Assembly (NCBI RefSeq): GCF_902364945.1
Contig: NZ_CABJFS010000012.1
Location: 1-64,000, forward strand
Length of the DNA: 64,000 nt
Direction: 5' to 3'
Source: Collinsella aerofaciens
Lineage (GTDB): Bacteria > Actinomycetota > Coriobacteriia > Coriobacteriales > Coriobacteriaceae
Shown: in pieces, positions 42,545 to 52,900 of the stretch
How positions within the stretch are numbered: the first letter of the stretch is position 1
How the letters are laid out: each line of letters opens with the position of its first letter
The notes under the pieces: generated by a model
Told to the model about the DNA's origin: nothing
The model's input: the letters and a program-made list of their open reading frames with translations, nothing else
Database searches by the model: none
Translations under genes and position numbers: made by a program

Positions 42545-44971
42545 ATGAATAAGATCTTCGACAACAAGCAGGAGTTTACCGAGCTCTATCGCGATGCCGT
42601 CATGAGCATCAGCGGCAAGAGCGTCGAGGCCGCCAGCGACCTCGACCGCTTTAATGCCCTGGCCAAGCTCGTGGCCGAGAAGGCGCGCACCGTTGCCACC
42701 AAGAGCAACGCCCGCGTCACCGCCGAGGGCAAAAAGCGCGTGTACTACTTCTCGATCGAGTTTTTGATCGGCCGACTGCTCGACAACTACTTGCTCAACT
42801 TTGGCGTGCGCGACATGGTCGCCGAGGCGCTCGACGACATGGGCTTCGATCTGTCCGTCATCGAGAACCAGGAGCCCGATCCGGCTCTGGGCAACGGTGG
42901 CCTGGGCCGTCTGGCCGCATGCTTCCTGGATTCGATGGCAGCCGAGGGCATTGCCGGCTACGGCAACGGCATGCGCTACCGCTACGGCCTGTTTAAGCAG
43001 GAGATCGTCAACGGCAGCCAGGTCGAGGCCACCGACGAGTGGCTTACCCACGGCTATCCCTGGGAGGTCCGTCGTCAGGATAAGGCCGTGACCATCAAGT
43101 TTGGCGGCCGCGTCGAGGGCTTTGAGGAGGATGGCCGCACGTTTTACCGCACGGTGGACACGCAGGATATCCTGGCCGTCCCTTATGACATCCCCGTCGT
43201 GGGCTATGCCGGCGAGACCGTCAACAAGCTGCGCGTCTGGGCTGCCGAGCCGGTCGAGGAGCACTTCGATCTGGAGGCCTTCAACCGAGGCGACTACGCC
43301 CTGGCCGATGCCGAGCGCGCCGAGGCCGAGGCCATCAGCGCCATCCTCTACCCCAACGATGCCGGCGAGCACGGTCGTCTGCTGCGCCTGAAGCAGGAGT
43401 ACTTGTTTGTTTCGGCCGGCATCTACAGCCTGCTCGACACCTTTGAGAAGGAGCACGGCGAGAACTGGGAGCTGCTGCCGCAGTTTGTGGCCATCCACAC
43501 CAACGACACGCACCCCGCCATGTGCGGCCCCGAGCTCATGCGTATTCTCATCGACGAGAAAAGGCTCGAGTGGGACGACGCCTGGAACATCGTGACGCAG
43601 GTCGTGAGCTACACCAACCACACCATCCTGCCCGAGGCCTTGGAGAAGTGGCCTATCGGCACGTTCTCCAAGCTCCTCCCCCGCGTGTACCAGATCATCG
43701 ACGAGATCAGCCGTCGTTGGCACGAGTCGTTCGACACCACGAAGGAGGGCTGGCAGGAGCGTCTGCGCCAGACCGCCATCCTGTGGGACGGCGAGATTCG
43801 CATGGCCAACCTGTCTGTGATCTGCAGCCACAGCGTCAACGGCGTGGCCAAGATCCATTCCGACATCATCAAGAACATCGTGCTCAAGGACTTCTATGCC
43901 CTGACGCCCGAGAAGTTCAACAACAAGACCAACGGCATCTCGCACCGTCGCTTCTTTGCCGAGGCCAACCCCACCTACGCCAAGCTCGTGACCGAGGCCA
44001 TTGGCGATGGCTGGCTCAAAGACGCCTTTGAGCTTGAGAAACTCAAGGAGTTTAAGGACGACACCGAGTTCCTGAAGGCCGTGGGTGCCTCCAAGCGCGC
44101 CAACAAGGAGCGTCTGGCCGCCTACGTTAAGGCCGAGACCGGTCTGGTCATCGACCCCAACACCGTCTTCGATGTCCAGGTAAAGCGCTTCCACGCCTAT
44201 AAGCGCCAGCTCATGAACATCATGAAGGTGATGGACATCTACAACCGTCGCATTGCCGATCCCAAATTCCACGTGACGCCGACGACCTTCATCTTTAGTG
44301 GCAAGGCTGCCTCGAGCTACACCTTTGCCAAGGAGACCATCCGCCTCATTAACTCCGTTGCCGACGTCATCAACAACGACGCTCGCGTGAACGAGGTCAT
44401 GAAGGTCTGCTTTATCCCCAACTTCCGCGTGAGCAACGCCCAGCTCATCTACCCCGCCGCCGAGATCTCGGAGCAGATCTCCACGGCCGGCAAGGAGGCC
44501 TCGGGCACGTCCAACATGAAGCTCATGATGAACGGCGCCATTACGCTGGGCACCCTCGACGGCGCCAACATCGAGATCGCCGATCTGGCCGGCCGCGAGA
44601 ACGAGGCCATCTTTGGCCTGACCGCCCCCGAGGTCGAGCAGCTCTGGGCATCCAACAGCTACTTTGCGTGGGATACCCTCAACGGCGACCGCGAGCGTCT
44701 GGGCCGCGTGATGGACGAGCTCAAGGACAACACGTTTGCGGGTCTTTCGGGCAACTTCGAGAGCATCTACAACGAGCTCATGAACAACAACGACCCCGAC
44801 CTAGTCATGGCTGACTTCCGTAGCTACGTGGATGCATGGGAGAACCTCACGGGCAGCTACGGCGACCAGGAGACCTGGAACCGCAAGGCCCTGCTCAACA
44901 CCGCCTCGAGTGGCTGGTTCTCGTCCGACCGCACCATTCGCGAGTATCGCGACGAGATCTGGCACGCATAA
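42545..44971 (+). CDS. glgP: glycogen/alpha-glucan phosphorylase
   Basis: Encodes 808 residues, the usual length. VYYFSIEFLIGRLLDNYL and PDPALGNGGLGRLAACFLDS are N-domain signatures; the PLP site reads EASGTSNMKLMMNGA with the Schiff-base Lys near residue 658. It releases glucose-1-phosphate from glycogen ends. The ATG has GAAAGGA upstream and lies 93 bases after glgB, so they are probably cotranscribed. A stem-loop follows. Confidence 0.95.
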   Translation: MNKIFDNKQEFTELYRDAVMSISGKSVEAASDLDRFNALAKLVAEKARTVATKSNARVTAEGKKRVYYFSIEFLIGRLLDNYLLNFGVRDMVAEALDDMGFDLSVIENQEPDPALGNGGLGRLAACFLDSMAAEGIAGYGNGMRYRYGLFKQEIVNGSQVEATDEWLTHGYPWEVRRQDKAVTIKFGGRVEGFEEDGRTFYRTVDTQDILAVPYDIPVVGYAGETVNKLRVWAAEPVEEHFDLEAFNRGDYALADAERAEAEAISAILYPNDAGEHGRLLRLKQEYLFVSAGIYSLLDTFEKEHGENWELLPQFVAIHTNDTHPAMCGPELMRILIDEKRLEWDDAWNIVTQVVSYTNHTILPEALEKWPIGTFSKLLPRVYQIIDEISRRWHESFDTTKEGWQERLRQTAILWDGEIRMANLSVICSHSVNGVAKIHSDIIKNIVLKDFYALTPEKFNNKTNGISHRRFFAEANPTYAKLVTEAIGDGWLKDAFELEKLKEFKDDTEFLKAVGASKRANKERLAAYVKAETGLVIDPNTVFDVQVKRFHAYKRQLMNIMKVMDIYNRRIADPKFHVTPTTFIFSGKAASSYTFAKETIRLINSVADVINNDARVNEVMKVCFIPNFRVSNAQLIYPAAEISEQISTAGKEASGTSNMKLMMNGAITLGTLDGANIEIADLAGRENEAIFGLTAPEVEQLWASNSYFAWDTLNGDRERLGRVMDELKDNTFAGLSGNFESIYNELMNNNDPDLVMADFRSYVDAWENLTGSYGDQETWNRKALLNTASSGWFSSDRTIREYRDEIWHA

Positions 44972-45005
44972 AGCGCGCGAGCTCCCTTTGCCGCACGGCA
45001 TTACT

Positions 45006-45036
45006 CGACGGGCGTGACAGTGCGCCGCGCCCGTCG
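45006..45036 (+). terminator. stem-loop between glgP and glgC
   Basis: CGACGGGCG and CGCCCGTCG form a perfect 9-base stem around a 13-base loop, 34 bases after the glgP stop. There is no T-run, so it may attenuate or stabilise the mRNA rather than terminate fully. Confidence 0.45.
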
Positions 45037-45075
45037 CTAATGGGTTAGGAACATCGATGACAGAAGGAGAAATCG

Positions 45076-46224
45076 ATGAGTAAGAAAGAATGCATCGCGA
45101 TGCTCCTCGCAGGAGGACAGGGCAGCCGATTGGGGGCACTCACCCAAAAGATCGCCAAGCCGGCGGTTAGCTTTGGTGGCAAGTTCCGCATTATCGACTT
45201 TTCGCTGTCCAACTGCTCCAACTCGGGCATCGACACGGTGGGCGTTCTGACGCAGTACCGTCCCTACCTGCTGCATGCCTACGTGGGCTCCGGCGAGGCG
45301 TGGGATCTGGACAGCCGCGACGGCGGCGTGTCGATCCTGCCGCCGTACGAGACGCAGACCGGCGGCGCCTGGTATGCGGGAACGGCCGACGCCATTACGC
45401 AGAACCTCGACTACATCAAGGCCAACGACCCCAAGTACGTCCTGATTCTTTCGGGCGATCACCTGTATCGCATGGACTACCGCAAGATGCTTAAGACGCA
45501 CATTGAGAACAACGCCGACCTCACGGTGAGCGTTATGCCCGTGCCGTGGGAGGAGGCCAGCCGCTTTGGCATCCTGACCACCGACCCCGAAGACGGCCGC
45601 ATCACCAAGTTCACCGAGAAGCCCGAGAAGCCCGATTCGAACCTCGCGTCCATGGGCATCTACATCTTCTCGGCCGACGTGCTGATCGAGGCGCTCGAGG
45701 AGGACGCTCTGGACCAGCGCTCGAGCCACGACTTTGGCAAGGACATCATCCCCAAGCTGCTCGGTGAGAACAAGCGCCTGTACAGCTACGAGTTCCACGG
45801 CTTCTGGAAGGACGTCGGCACCATCGCCAGCTTCCATGAGACCTCGATGGACCTGCTGGGTAACAACCCCGAGTTCGATCTGTTCGACAAGAACTTCCCC
45901 ATCATGTCCAACATCACCACGCGTCCGCCGCACTACATTGGCCCTGACGGCCGCCTGGACGACTGCCTGGTCTCCAACGGCTGCAAGATCTACGGCACCG
46001 CTCGCCACTCGATCCTTTCGACCGATGTCATCATCGAGGAGCGCGCCGTGGTCGAGGACTCCGTGCTGCTGCCGGGTGCGCACGTTAAGAGCGGCGCGCA
46101 CATCTGCCGCGCTATTTTGGGCGAGAACTCCACGGTCGAAGAGGGCGTGAAGCTCGGCTCTGTCGATACCACCAAGGATACGGCCGTCGTTGGAAATGAC
46201 GTCGTTATCGGGAAGGGGGAATGA
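45076..46224 (+). CDS. glgC: glucose-1-phosphate adenylyltransferase
   Basis: Encodes 382 residues. The nucleotidyltransferase start [16 protein letters not shown], then [15 protein letters not shown] and WYAGTADAI, is diagnostic, as are [11 protein letters not shown] and the C-terminal left-handed beta-helix. It makes ADP-glucose, the committed step of glycogen synthesis. The ATG has AAGGAG upstream. glgD follows 4 bases later, and the two products probably form a heterotetramer with GlgC catalytic, as described in Bacillus. Confidence 0.95.
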   Translation: MSKKECIAMLLAGGQGSRLGALTQKIAKPAVSFGGKFRIIDFSLSNCSNSGIDTVGVLTQYRPYLLHAYVGSGEAWDLDSRDGGVSILPPYETQTGGAWYAGTADAITQNLDYIKANDPKYVLILSGDHLYRMDYRKMLKTHIENNADLTVSVMPVPWEEASRFGILTTDPEDGRITKFTEKPEKPDSNLASMGIYIFSADVLIEALEEDALDQRSSHDFGKDIIPKLLGENKRLYSYEFHGFWKDVGTIASFHETSMDLLGNNPEFDLFDKNFPIMSNITTRPPHYIGPDGRLDDCLVSNGCKIYGTARHSILSTDVIIEERAVVEDSVLLPGAHVKSGAHICRAILGENSTVEEGVKLGSVDTTKDTAVVGNDVVIGKGE

Positions 46225-46228
46225 TCCG

Positions 46229-47356
46229 ATGATCAATCGCAAGGCCATCGGTTATATCACCGCTAACTACTCTTCGACCTACGGCAGCGTGCTGCTCAAG
46301 GACCGCCCCATCGCATCCGTTCCGTTTTTGGGCCGCTACCGCCTGATCGACTTTCCGCTGTCCAACATGATGAACGCCGGCATCAAGACCGTCGGCGTCG
46401 TCATGCCGGGCAACTACCGCTCGCTGATCGACCACGTGGGCTCGGGCAAGGACTGGGGCCTGGACCGCAAGAAAGGCGGCCTGTTCATGGTGCCCGGCAA
46501 CGCGTATGGCACCACCAAGGGCGGCATGCGCTTCCTGCTGCGCGACATCATCTCCAACAAGACGCTGTTCCAGCGCTCGGAGAAGCCCTATGTTGTGATG
46601 ATGGGCACCAACATCATCTTTAACATGGACCTCAACACCATCATCGAGGCGCACGAGAACTCCGGTGCCCAGATGACCGTGGTGTACTGCAAGGCCACGC
46701 GCAACGTCGATGACGAGACCAAGCTCGAGATTAACGAGAACGGCCGCCTGACGGGCGTGAGCGCCGGCATCGTGTACGGCGACAACGCCTCTATGGACTG
46801 CTGCATCGTCAACCGCGATACGCTGCTCGAGATTATCGACCACTACCAGGCCGCCGACTATCTGGACCTGCTCGAGGCACTCCAGGGCGACTTTGGCAAC
46901 ATCGACGTGTGCAGCTACGAGTACAAGGGCGAGGTCGTGGGCGTGTTTAGCGAGAAGTCGCTGTATCGCCGCAGCATGGACCTGCTCGACCAGACCGTGG
47001 CCGACCAGCTCTTTGACCCCGAGCGCCCGATCCTGACCAAGGCTCACGACGTGCCGCCTTCGCGCTATGCGACCGGCAGCCACGCCTGCAACTCGATCAT
47101 CTCGGCCGGCTGCATCATCAAGGGCACCGTGCGCAACTCGATCCTGTCGCGCGGCGTCGTAGTCGAGGAAGGCGCTTCGGTGACCAACTCGATCATCAAC
47201 CAGAGCTGCATCATCAAGAGCGGCGCCCGCGTTGAGAACGCCATTCTGGACAAAAACAACGTGGTTCCCACCAACACCGAGCTTCGCGGCACGCCCGAGA
47301 ACATCCTGGTGCTGGGCAAGGCTCCGTTAACTTCCGACACCACCATCGTACGTTAA
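46229..47356 (+). CDS. glgD: GlgD, ADP-glucose pyrophosphorylase regulatory subunit
   Basis: Encodes 375 residues from the ATG at 46229. It is a GlgC homologue in which the catalytic loop is altered: the N-terminus reads AIGYITANYSSTYGSVL instead of the GGxGxRL loop, so it is expected to be inactive and to modulate GlgC. VPFLGRYRLIDFPLSNMMNA and VMMGTNIIFNMD keep the fold. Found beside glgC, as in Firmicutes. A stem-loop follows its stop. Confidence 0.92.
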   Translation: MINRKAIGYITANYSSTYGSVLLKDRPIASVPFLGRYRLIDFPLSNMMNAGIKTVGVVMPGNYRSLIDHVGSGKDWGLDRKKGGLFMVPGNAYGTTKGGMRFLLRDIISNKTLFQRSEKPYVVMMGTNIIFNMDLNTIIEAHENSGAQMTVVYCKATRNVDDETKLEINENGRLTGVSAGIVYGDNASMDCCIVNRDTLLEIIDHYQAADYLDLLEALQGDFGNIDVCSYEYKGEVVGVFSEKSLYRRSMDLLDQTVADQLFDPERPILTKAHDVPPSRYATGSHACNSIISAGCIIKGTVRNSILSRGVVVEEGASVTNSIINQSCIIKSGARVENAILDKNNVVPTNTELRGTPENILVLGKAPLTSDTTIVR

Positions 47357-47387
47357 CGTTGGCACCGCAACATCGCTCGTAACAAGT

Positions 47388-47423
47388 AGAATAGCCGCCC
47401 GGTTAGCGCCAGGCGGCTATTCT
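47388..47423 (+). terminator. stem-loop between glgD and glgA
   Basis: AGAATAGCCGCC and GGCGGCTATTCT form a perfect 12-base stem around a 12-base loop, 31 bases after glgD. It lacks a T-run and ends 23 bases before the glgA start, so it may attenuate transcription into glgA. Confidence 0.55.
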
Positions 47424-47446
47424 CGAATTGCAACATGGGAGACAAT

Positions 47447-49771
47447 ATGGCAGATTCCAGCAAAAAGATGCAGATCGTGTTTGCCTCGGCCGAGTGCGCA
47501 CCGTTTGTAAAGACCGGTGGCCTGGGCGACGTGGCAGGCTCGCTGCCTGCGGCGCTTGTGCGCGCCGGCGCCGAAGTTATCGTGATGGTGCCCAAGTACG
47601 CCACCATAAAGGACGAGTACAAGGCGCAGATGGAGCACTTCTCCGACTTTTACGTGAGTCTGGGCTGGCGCAACGAGTACTGCGGACTCGAGAAGCTCGA
47701 GCACGACGGCGTCACCTATATGTTCATCGACAACGAGCGCTACTTTGCGCGCGACTATCCGTACGGCTTCTTTGACGACGGCGAGCGCTTTGCGTTCTTC
47801 TCCAAGGCCATCACCGAGAGCCTGCAGCACCTGCCGGCCGACTTTGAGTGTGACATCCTGCACTGCAATGACTGGCAGACGGCACTTGCGCCCGTGTTTT
47901 TGCGCGAGTTTTACCAGGGCCTGCCGCTGTATGACCGCGTCAAGACCGTGTTCTCGATCCACAACGTGGCGTTCCAGGGCCAGTTTAGCGACACCGTGAT
48001 GGAGGACATCCTGGGTGTGGCACACATTCCGGCGGCCGCCTCGCAGCTGCGTTGCGACGCCTGCAGCATCAACTACATGCTGGGCGCCCTGCGCTATGCC
48101 GACGCCATAACCACGGTGAGCCCCACCTATGCCAGCGAGATCCAGACGCCCGAGTTTGGCGAGGGCCTGGACGGCGTGCTGCGCGAGCGCTCCTATGCGC
48201 TGCAGGGCATTTTGAATGGCATTGACGTGGCGGGCTTTGACCCGGCGACCGACAAACGCATTGCCGCCAACTACACCGTGGAGGACCGTTCTGGTAAGGC
48301 CGTATGCAAGGCCAAGCTGCAGGAAGAGCTGGGGCTCGAGGTTCGCGACGACCGTCCGCTTATGGTCATGGTCACGCGCCTGACGCGCCAGAAGGGCATG
48401 GACCTGGTCATGTACGCGCTCGACCGCATTCTGGCCGGCGGCGTGCAGGTGGCGGTGCTGGGCACCGGCGACCGCGACTACGAGGACGGTCTGCGCTACT
48501 TCCAGGACAAGTACCCCGGTACCATGGCCGCACGCATCGAGTTCGATCCTGCGCTGTCGCAGCGCATGTATGCCGCCGCCGACATGTTCCTAATGCCTTC
48601 GAAGTTTGAGCCCTGCGGCCTGTCGCAGATCATCGCCATGCGCTACGGCACCCTGCCTATCGTGCGCGAGACCGGCGGCCTGAAGGACACGGTGATTCCG
48701 TATAACGAGTTTACCGGCGAGGGCACGGGCTTCTCGTTTACCAACTTTAACGGCGACGAGATGGGCGACGCCGTGTTCCGCGCGGCGCGTCTGTTCTGGG
48801 ATAACCGCGACGCCTGGAACCAGCTGGTAACGCAGGCCATGAGCCAGGACTTTAGCTGGACGCGCTCGGCCGATAAGTATCTGGACCTGTACTTCTTTAT
48901 GCACCCGGAGATCGAGCGCCCGGTGGCTGTTGTCGACGAGCCTGAGGCTGTTGCTGAGCCGGTGGCCGCTGAGGAGCCCAAGGCCGAAGAGAAGCCGGTT
49001 GAAGCTGAGCCCGTTACGGCCGAGTCTGAGGTGAAGGCTGAGGCTGCTCCTGAGGCAGAGTCCGAGGTCAAGCCAGCTGCAAAGCCTGCAGCTAAGAAGA
49101 CCACGACTCGTAAGACGACGGCTAAGAAGGCCACAGCGGCCAAGGCGACGGCAACCAAGACCACCGCTGTCAAGACAACGACCTCGCGCAAGCGCACCAC
49201 CGCAGCTGCCAAGAAGGCCGCCGAAGCCGAGGCTACTCCCGAGGTAAAGGCCGACGCCGTCGAGGCTAAGGCTGCGGCAAAGGCACCGGCCAAGGCCGCT
49301 ACCAAGAAGACGACCGCGACCGCCAAGAAGGCAACAGCTGCCAAGAAGACCACACCAACGAAATCGACGACCACGAAGGCCGCCACAACCAAGGCAGCCA
49401 CAAAGCCGGCCGCCAAAGTCGAGGAGACGCCCGCCGAATCCAAGGCCAAGGTAACCGTTGAGGCCAAGCCGGCCGCCAAGACCACCACGCGCAAGCGCGC
49501 AACGACGACGGCCAAGAAGTCCACGACCAAGGCTGCTGCTCCCAAAGCGGAGGCTAAGGTCGAGGACAAGACCGCACTAAAGGCCAAGCCTGAGCCGAAG
49601 GCAGCCGAGGTCAAGCCCGCTGCCGCTAAAGAGGAGCCCAAGGCCGAGGTAAAGGCAAAGCCCGAGCCCGCCAAGAAGGCCCCGGTCTCCCCCGTCGCCG
49701 CGACCGAGGAAAAGGCTCCGACCAAGAAGACCTCCGTCCGCAAGGCAACGGCCACCCGCAAGCGCCGCTAG
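47447..49771 (+). CDS. glgA: glycogen synthase with long H1-like C-terminal tail
   Basis: Encodes 774 residues from the ATG at 47447 (GGGAG 5 bases upstream); an ATG at 47435 overlaps that ribosome binding site. Residues 1-485 are a normal GT5 synthase: VFASAECAPFVKTGGLGDVA (KTGGL ADP-glucose site), VTRLTRQKGMDLVMYA and the C-terminal MPSKFEPCGLSQIIAMRYG. It extends glycogen from ADP-glucose. Residues about 490-774 are an extra low-complexity tail, first acidic (Glu/Pro/Val) and then Lys/Ala/Thr-rich with repeated AAKPAAKKTTTRKT-like units, as in histone H1 or bacterial AlgP/HU tails. The cluster's GlgB has a shorter similar tail. Confidence 0.93.
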   Translation: MADSSKKMQIVFASAECAPFVKTGGLGDVAGSLPAALVRAGAEVIVMVPKYATIKDEYKAQMEHFSDFYVSLGWRNEYCGLEKLEHDGVTYMFIDNERYFARDYPYGFFDDGERFAFFSKAITESLQHLPADFECDILHCNDWQTALAPVFLREFYQGLPLYDRVKTVFSIHNVAFQGQFSDTVMEDILGVAHIPAAASQLRCDACSINYMLGALRYADAITTVSPTYASEIQTPEFGEGLDGVLRERSYALQGILNGIDVAGFDPATDKRIAANYTVEDRSGKAVCKAKLQEELGLEVRDDRPLMVMVTRLTRQKGMDLVMYALDRILAGGVQVAVLGTGDRDYEDGLRYFQDKYPGTMAARIEFDPALSQRMYAAADMFLMPSKFEPCGLSQIIAMRYGTLPIVRETGGLKDTVIPYNEFTGEGTGFSFTNFNGDEMGDAVFRAARLFWDNRDAWNQLVTQAMSQDFSWTRSADKYLDLYFFMHPEIERPVAVVDEPEAVAEPVAAEEPKAEEKPVEAEPVTAESEVKAEAAPEAESEVKPAAKPAAKKTTTRKTTAKKATAAKATATKTTAVKTTTSRKRTTAAAKKAAEAEATPEVKADAVEAKAAAKAPAKAATKKTTATAKKATAAKKTTPTKSTTTKAATTKAATKPAAKVEETPAESKAKVTVEAKPAAKTTTRKRATTTAKKSTTKAAAPKAEAKVEDKTALKAKPEPKAAEVKPAAAKEEPKAEVKAKPEPAKKAPVSPVAATEEKAPTKKTSVRKATATRKRR

Positions 49772-49808
49772 TACGCAGACGATTCAAAACCTCATCAAAC
49801 CCTAAGCA

Positions 49809-49838
49809 AGGGGCGCTCCAACTGGGTGCCCCTTCTCT
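49809..49838 (+). terminator. terminator after glgA
   Basis: AGGGGC pairs with GCCCCT (49809-49833) around a 13-base loop, and TTCTCTG follows. It ends the glgC-glgD-glgA transcript 38 bases after the stop. Confidence 0.6.
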
Positions 49839-49847
49839 GTAGGTAGT

Positions 49848-49890
49848 GGTAAAACGATTTTCTAGGACGACCGTTCGCCGATGGTAAACG
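49848..49890 (+). promoter_or_regulatory. LacI-type operator half-sites before the GH13-MalQ gene
   Basis: GGTAAAACGATTTTC (49848-49862) matches the GGTAAAACGTTTTACC dyad seen before glgB in its left half, and TGGTAAACGG (49882-49891) repeats the half-site. Shared operators suggest common control of both ends of the glucan cluster. Confidence 0.45.
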
Positions 49891-49987
49891 GATGTTGTTT
49901 ATACAGCCTGTGTACAACAGATATACTTACAACTTGTGCGTAAAGCCATGGCCCGCAGGCCGTGATTCTATTGAACTGGACCGTATT

Positions 49988-52900
49988 ATGAGATTGATAC
50001 ACAACAGCCGTCTTCCGCAGTTTCGCACTCCGTTTGGCGCTGTGACCACTGGAACTACCCTTTCGCTCTCCGTGATTCTGGAGGATGCCGACCCCAACCA
50101 GGCAACGCTTACGCTGCGCACCTGGGTCGATGAGATCGGTGAGTCTCGGTATCCCATGACGCACGAGGGCGACGGCATTTATACCGTAGAGCTTGAGTGT
50201 ACCGAGTCCTGTCTTATCTGGTACAGCTTTATCTGCAATATCGAGGGCCAGCCCGAGGTCCGCTTGGGCGCACCGCAGGGTCGCACCGGTGGCGAGGGCG
50301 TAACTTACGACTACGCCGAGGTGCCGTCCTTCCAGATTACCGTCTATAAGCACCGCGAAGTGCGTCCCGAGTGGTACGAGCGTGGCATGGTCTACCAGAT
50401 CTTTCCCGATCGCTACGCCCGAGATGAAAACTGGCGCGAGCGCACGCTGGCCGAGGTCGAAAAACCACGCAACGGAATCCAGCGCCGCATGGTCGAGGAC
50501 TGGAACGAGCCGCCCGTGTACGAGCGCGCCGAAGACGGCTCCATCAAGACCTGGGACTTCTACGGCGGGTCGCTCAAGGGCATCCAGGAAGACCTGCCTC
50601 GCATCGCCGAGCTGGGCTTTACAGCCATCTACCTCAACCCCATTTTTGAAGCCGCGAGCAACCACCGCTACGACACGGCCGACTACACCAAGATCGACCC
50701 GATCCTGGGCACCGAGCAGGACTTTACCGAGCTGTGCCAGGCGGCCGAGAAGCTGGGCATCTCCATCATTCTGGACGGCGTCTTTAACCATACGGGTGAC
50801 GACTCGATCTATTTCAACCGCTACGGCAACTACCCCGGCGTGGGCGCGTGGCAGAGCGAGGATTCGCCATGGCGCGATGCGTTTTATTTCCACGAGGATG
50901 GCTCATACGACTGCTGGTGGGGCGTGGGCAACATGCCCGCCATCAATGAGAGCTCTGAGCTGGTACGCGAGCGGCTCCTGGGCAAGGACGGCGTGATCCG
51001 TAAATGGCTACGTGCCGGCGCTCATGGCTGGCGCCTAGACGTGGCCGACGAGCTTTCCGATGACTTCCTGGCCGAGATCAAAAAGGCCGTGCTCGCCGAG
51101 AAGCCTGATGCACTGTTGCTCGGCGAAGTCTGGGAAGACGCCTCCAACAAGATCAGCTACGGCCATCTGCGCCGCTATCTGCAAGGCTCCGAGCTGGACT
51201 CGGCCATGGATTATCCCTTCCGCGACATGGTCATCGGCTTTTTGATGGGCTACAAGAACGCTTACCAAGCTGCTGAAGATATCGAGACCCTCCGCGAGAA
51301 CTACCCGAGCGAGGCATTGTCCTGCGCGCTCAACCTGCTGTCGAGCCACGATCGCCCGCGTATCATTTCGGTGCTCGGCGGCGGCCCCGACGAGTCGCAG
51401 CTGCCCGAGTGTGAACGCAGCAAATGGCGCCTGGACGAGAACTCGATGGGCCTGGCCAAGAGCCGTTTTTGGCTCGCCACGCTCATGCAGATGACTTTCC
51501 CCGGCGTGCCTTCGATCTACTACGGCGACGAATACGGCCTGGAGGGTCTAACCGATCCGGGCAACCGCCGCACCCTGCCGACCAAGGACCAACTGCACGA
51601 CTTCGACACACTGGCTATTGTCAAAAACGCCTCCGCCGTACGCCGCGCACTGCCGTTTATGATCGACGGCGAGATCAAGGCCTTCGCGCTCAACGACGAG
51701 GTGCTGGCATACAACCGCACGGGCAAGGATGGCGAGTCCGCGACGGTTATCATCAACCGTAGTCTGCGCAATTCGCACCGCGTGACGATTCCGGCGCTCG
51801 ACGAATGCGCGAGTGACGTGATCAGCGGTCACGAGTGCGAGATCCACAACGGCACGGTCACGCTCGATTTGTATCCGCTGGGCTCGTCGATCATCTATCA
51901 CCATGCCGAGCAGCGCTTGCAGGAGCCGCTCGATCACGGCGCGGGCGTTGTGTGCCATATCACCTCGGTACCGACCGATGACGGCAAGCCCGGCACGATC
52001 GGCGCACCCACGCGTCGCTTTATCGACCATCTGTCGGCTATGGGCATGCGCTACTGGCAGGTCCTGCCTGTCAACCCAACGGACTTCTTCCGCTCCCCTT
52101 ACGCCGGGCCTTCGGCCTTTGCGGGCAATATTGACCTGCTGCCCGAGAGCCAAGAGGAGCTGGCGGCCGACTTTGAGACTTGGAAGGCCCGTGGCGGCGA
52201 AGATGCCGATCCGCTCTACACCGCGTTTAAACATCGCAACGCCGATTGGCTCGAGAAATACTGCGTCTACATGGCCGTTAAGAAGTACTTTGAGGGCGAG
52301 TCGCGCCACGATTGGCCGGCGGATGTCGCGCGCTACAACGAGCACCTGATTGACGACAAGCGTTTCCACGACGAGGCAGAGCTGCAGGCGTACATGCAGT
52401 ACCGCTTTGACCTAGCCTGGTGCGAGCTTATGAACTATGCGCACAAGAAGGGCATCGAGGTCATCGGCGATATTCCGATGTATGTCTCGGACGATTCGGC
52501 CGATGCATGGAGCGAGCCCGAGAACTTCTGGCTGTCCGATACCGGCAAGGCGATTGAGATCTCCGGTGCGCCGCCCGATAACTTTGCGCCCGAGGGCCAG
52601 GTGTGGGGCAACCCGACGTTCCGCTGGGACCACATGAAGCAGGATGGCTATGGCTGGTGGATGGATCGCCTGCGTCGCGCGTTCTCGCTCTACGACCGCG
52701 TGCGTCTGGATCACTTCCTGGGATTCCACAGCTACTTTAGCATTCCTGCGGGCAAGGCCTGCGCCGACGGTCGTTGGCTGGCGGGACCGGGCAAAGACCT
52801 GTTCCAGACCGCCTACGACGAGCTGGGTCCGCTCAACTTTATCGCCGAGGACCTGGGCTATTTGACGCCCGGTGTTCGCGCTATGGCTTCGACCTGCGGT

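Noticed and set aside
42503..44272. Long antisense reading frame opposite glgP
   Set aside because: It mirrors codon bias of the GC-rich glgP gene, has low-complexity Val/Gly/Leu/His composition and no ribosome binding site. Similar antisense frames opposite capF, capG, glgC, glgD and metK were dropped for the same reason.
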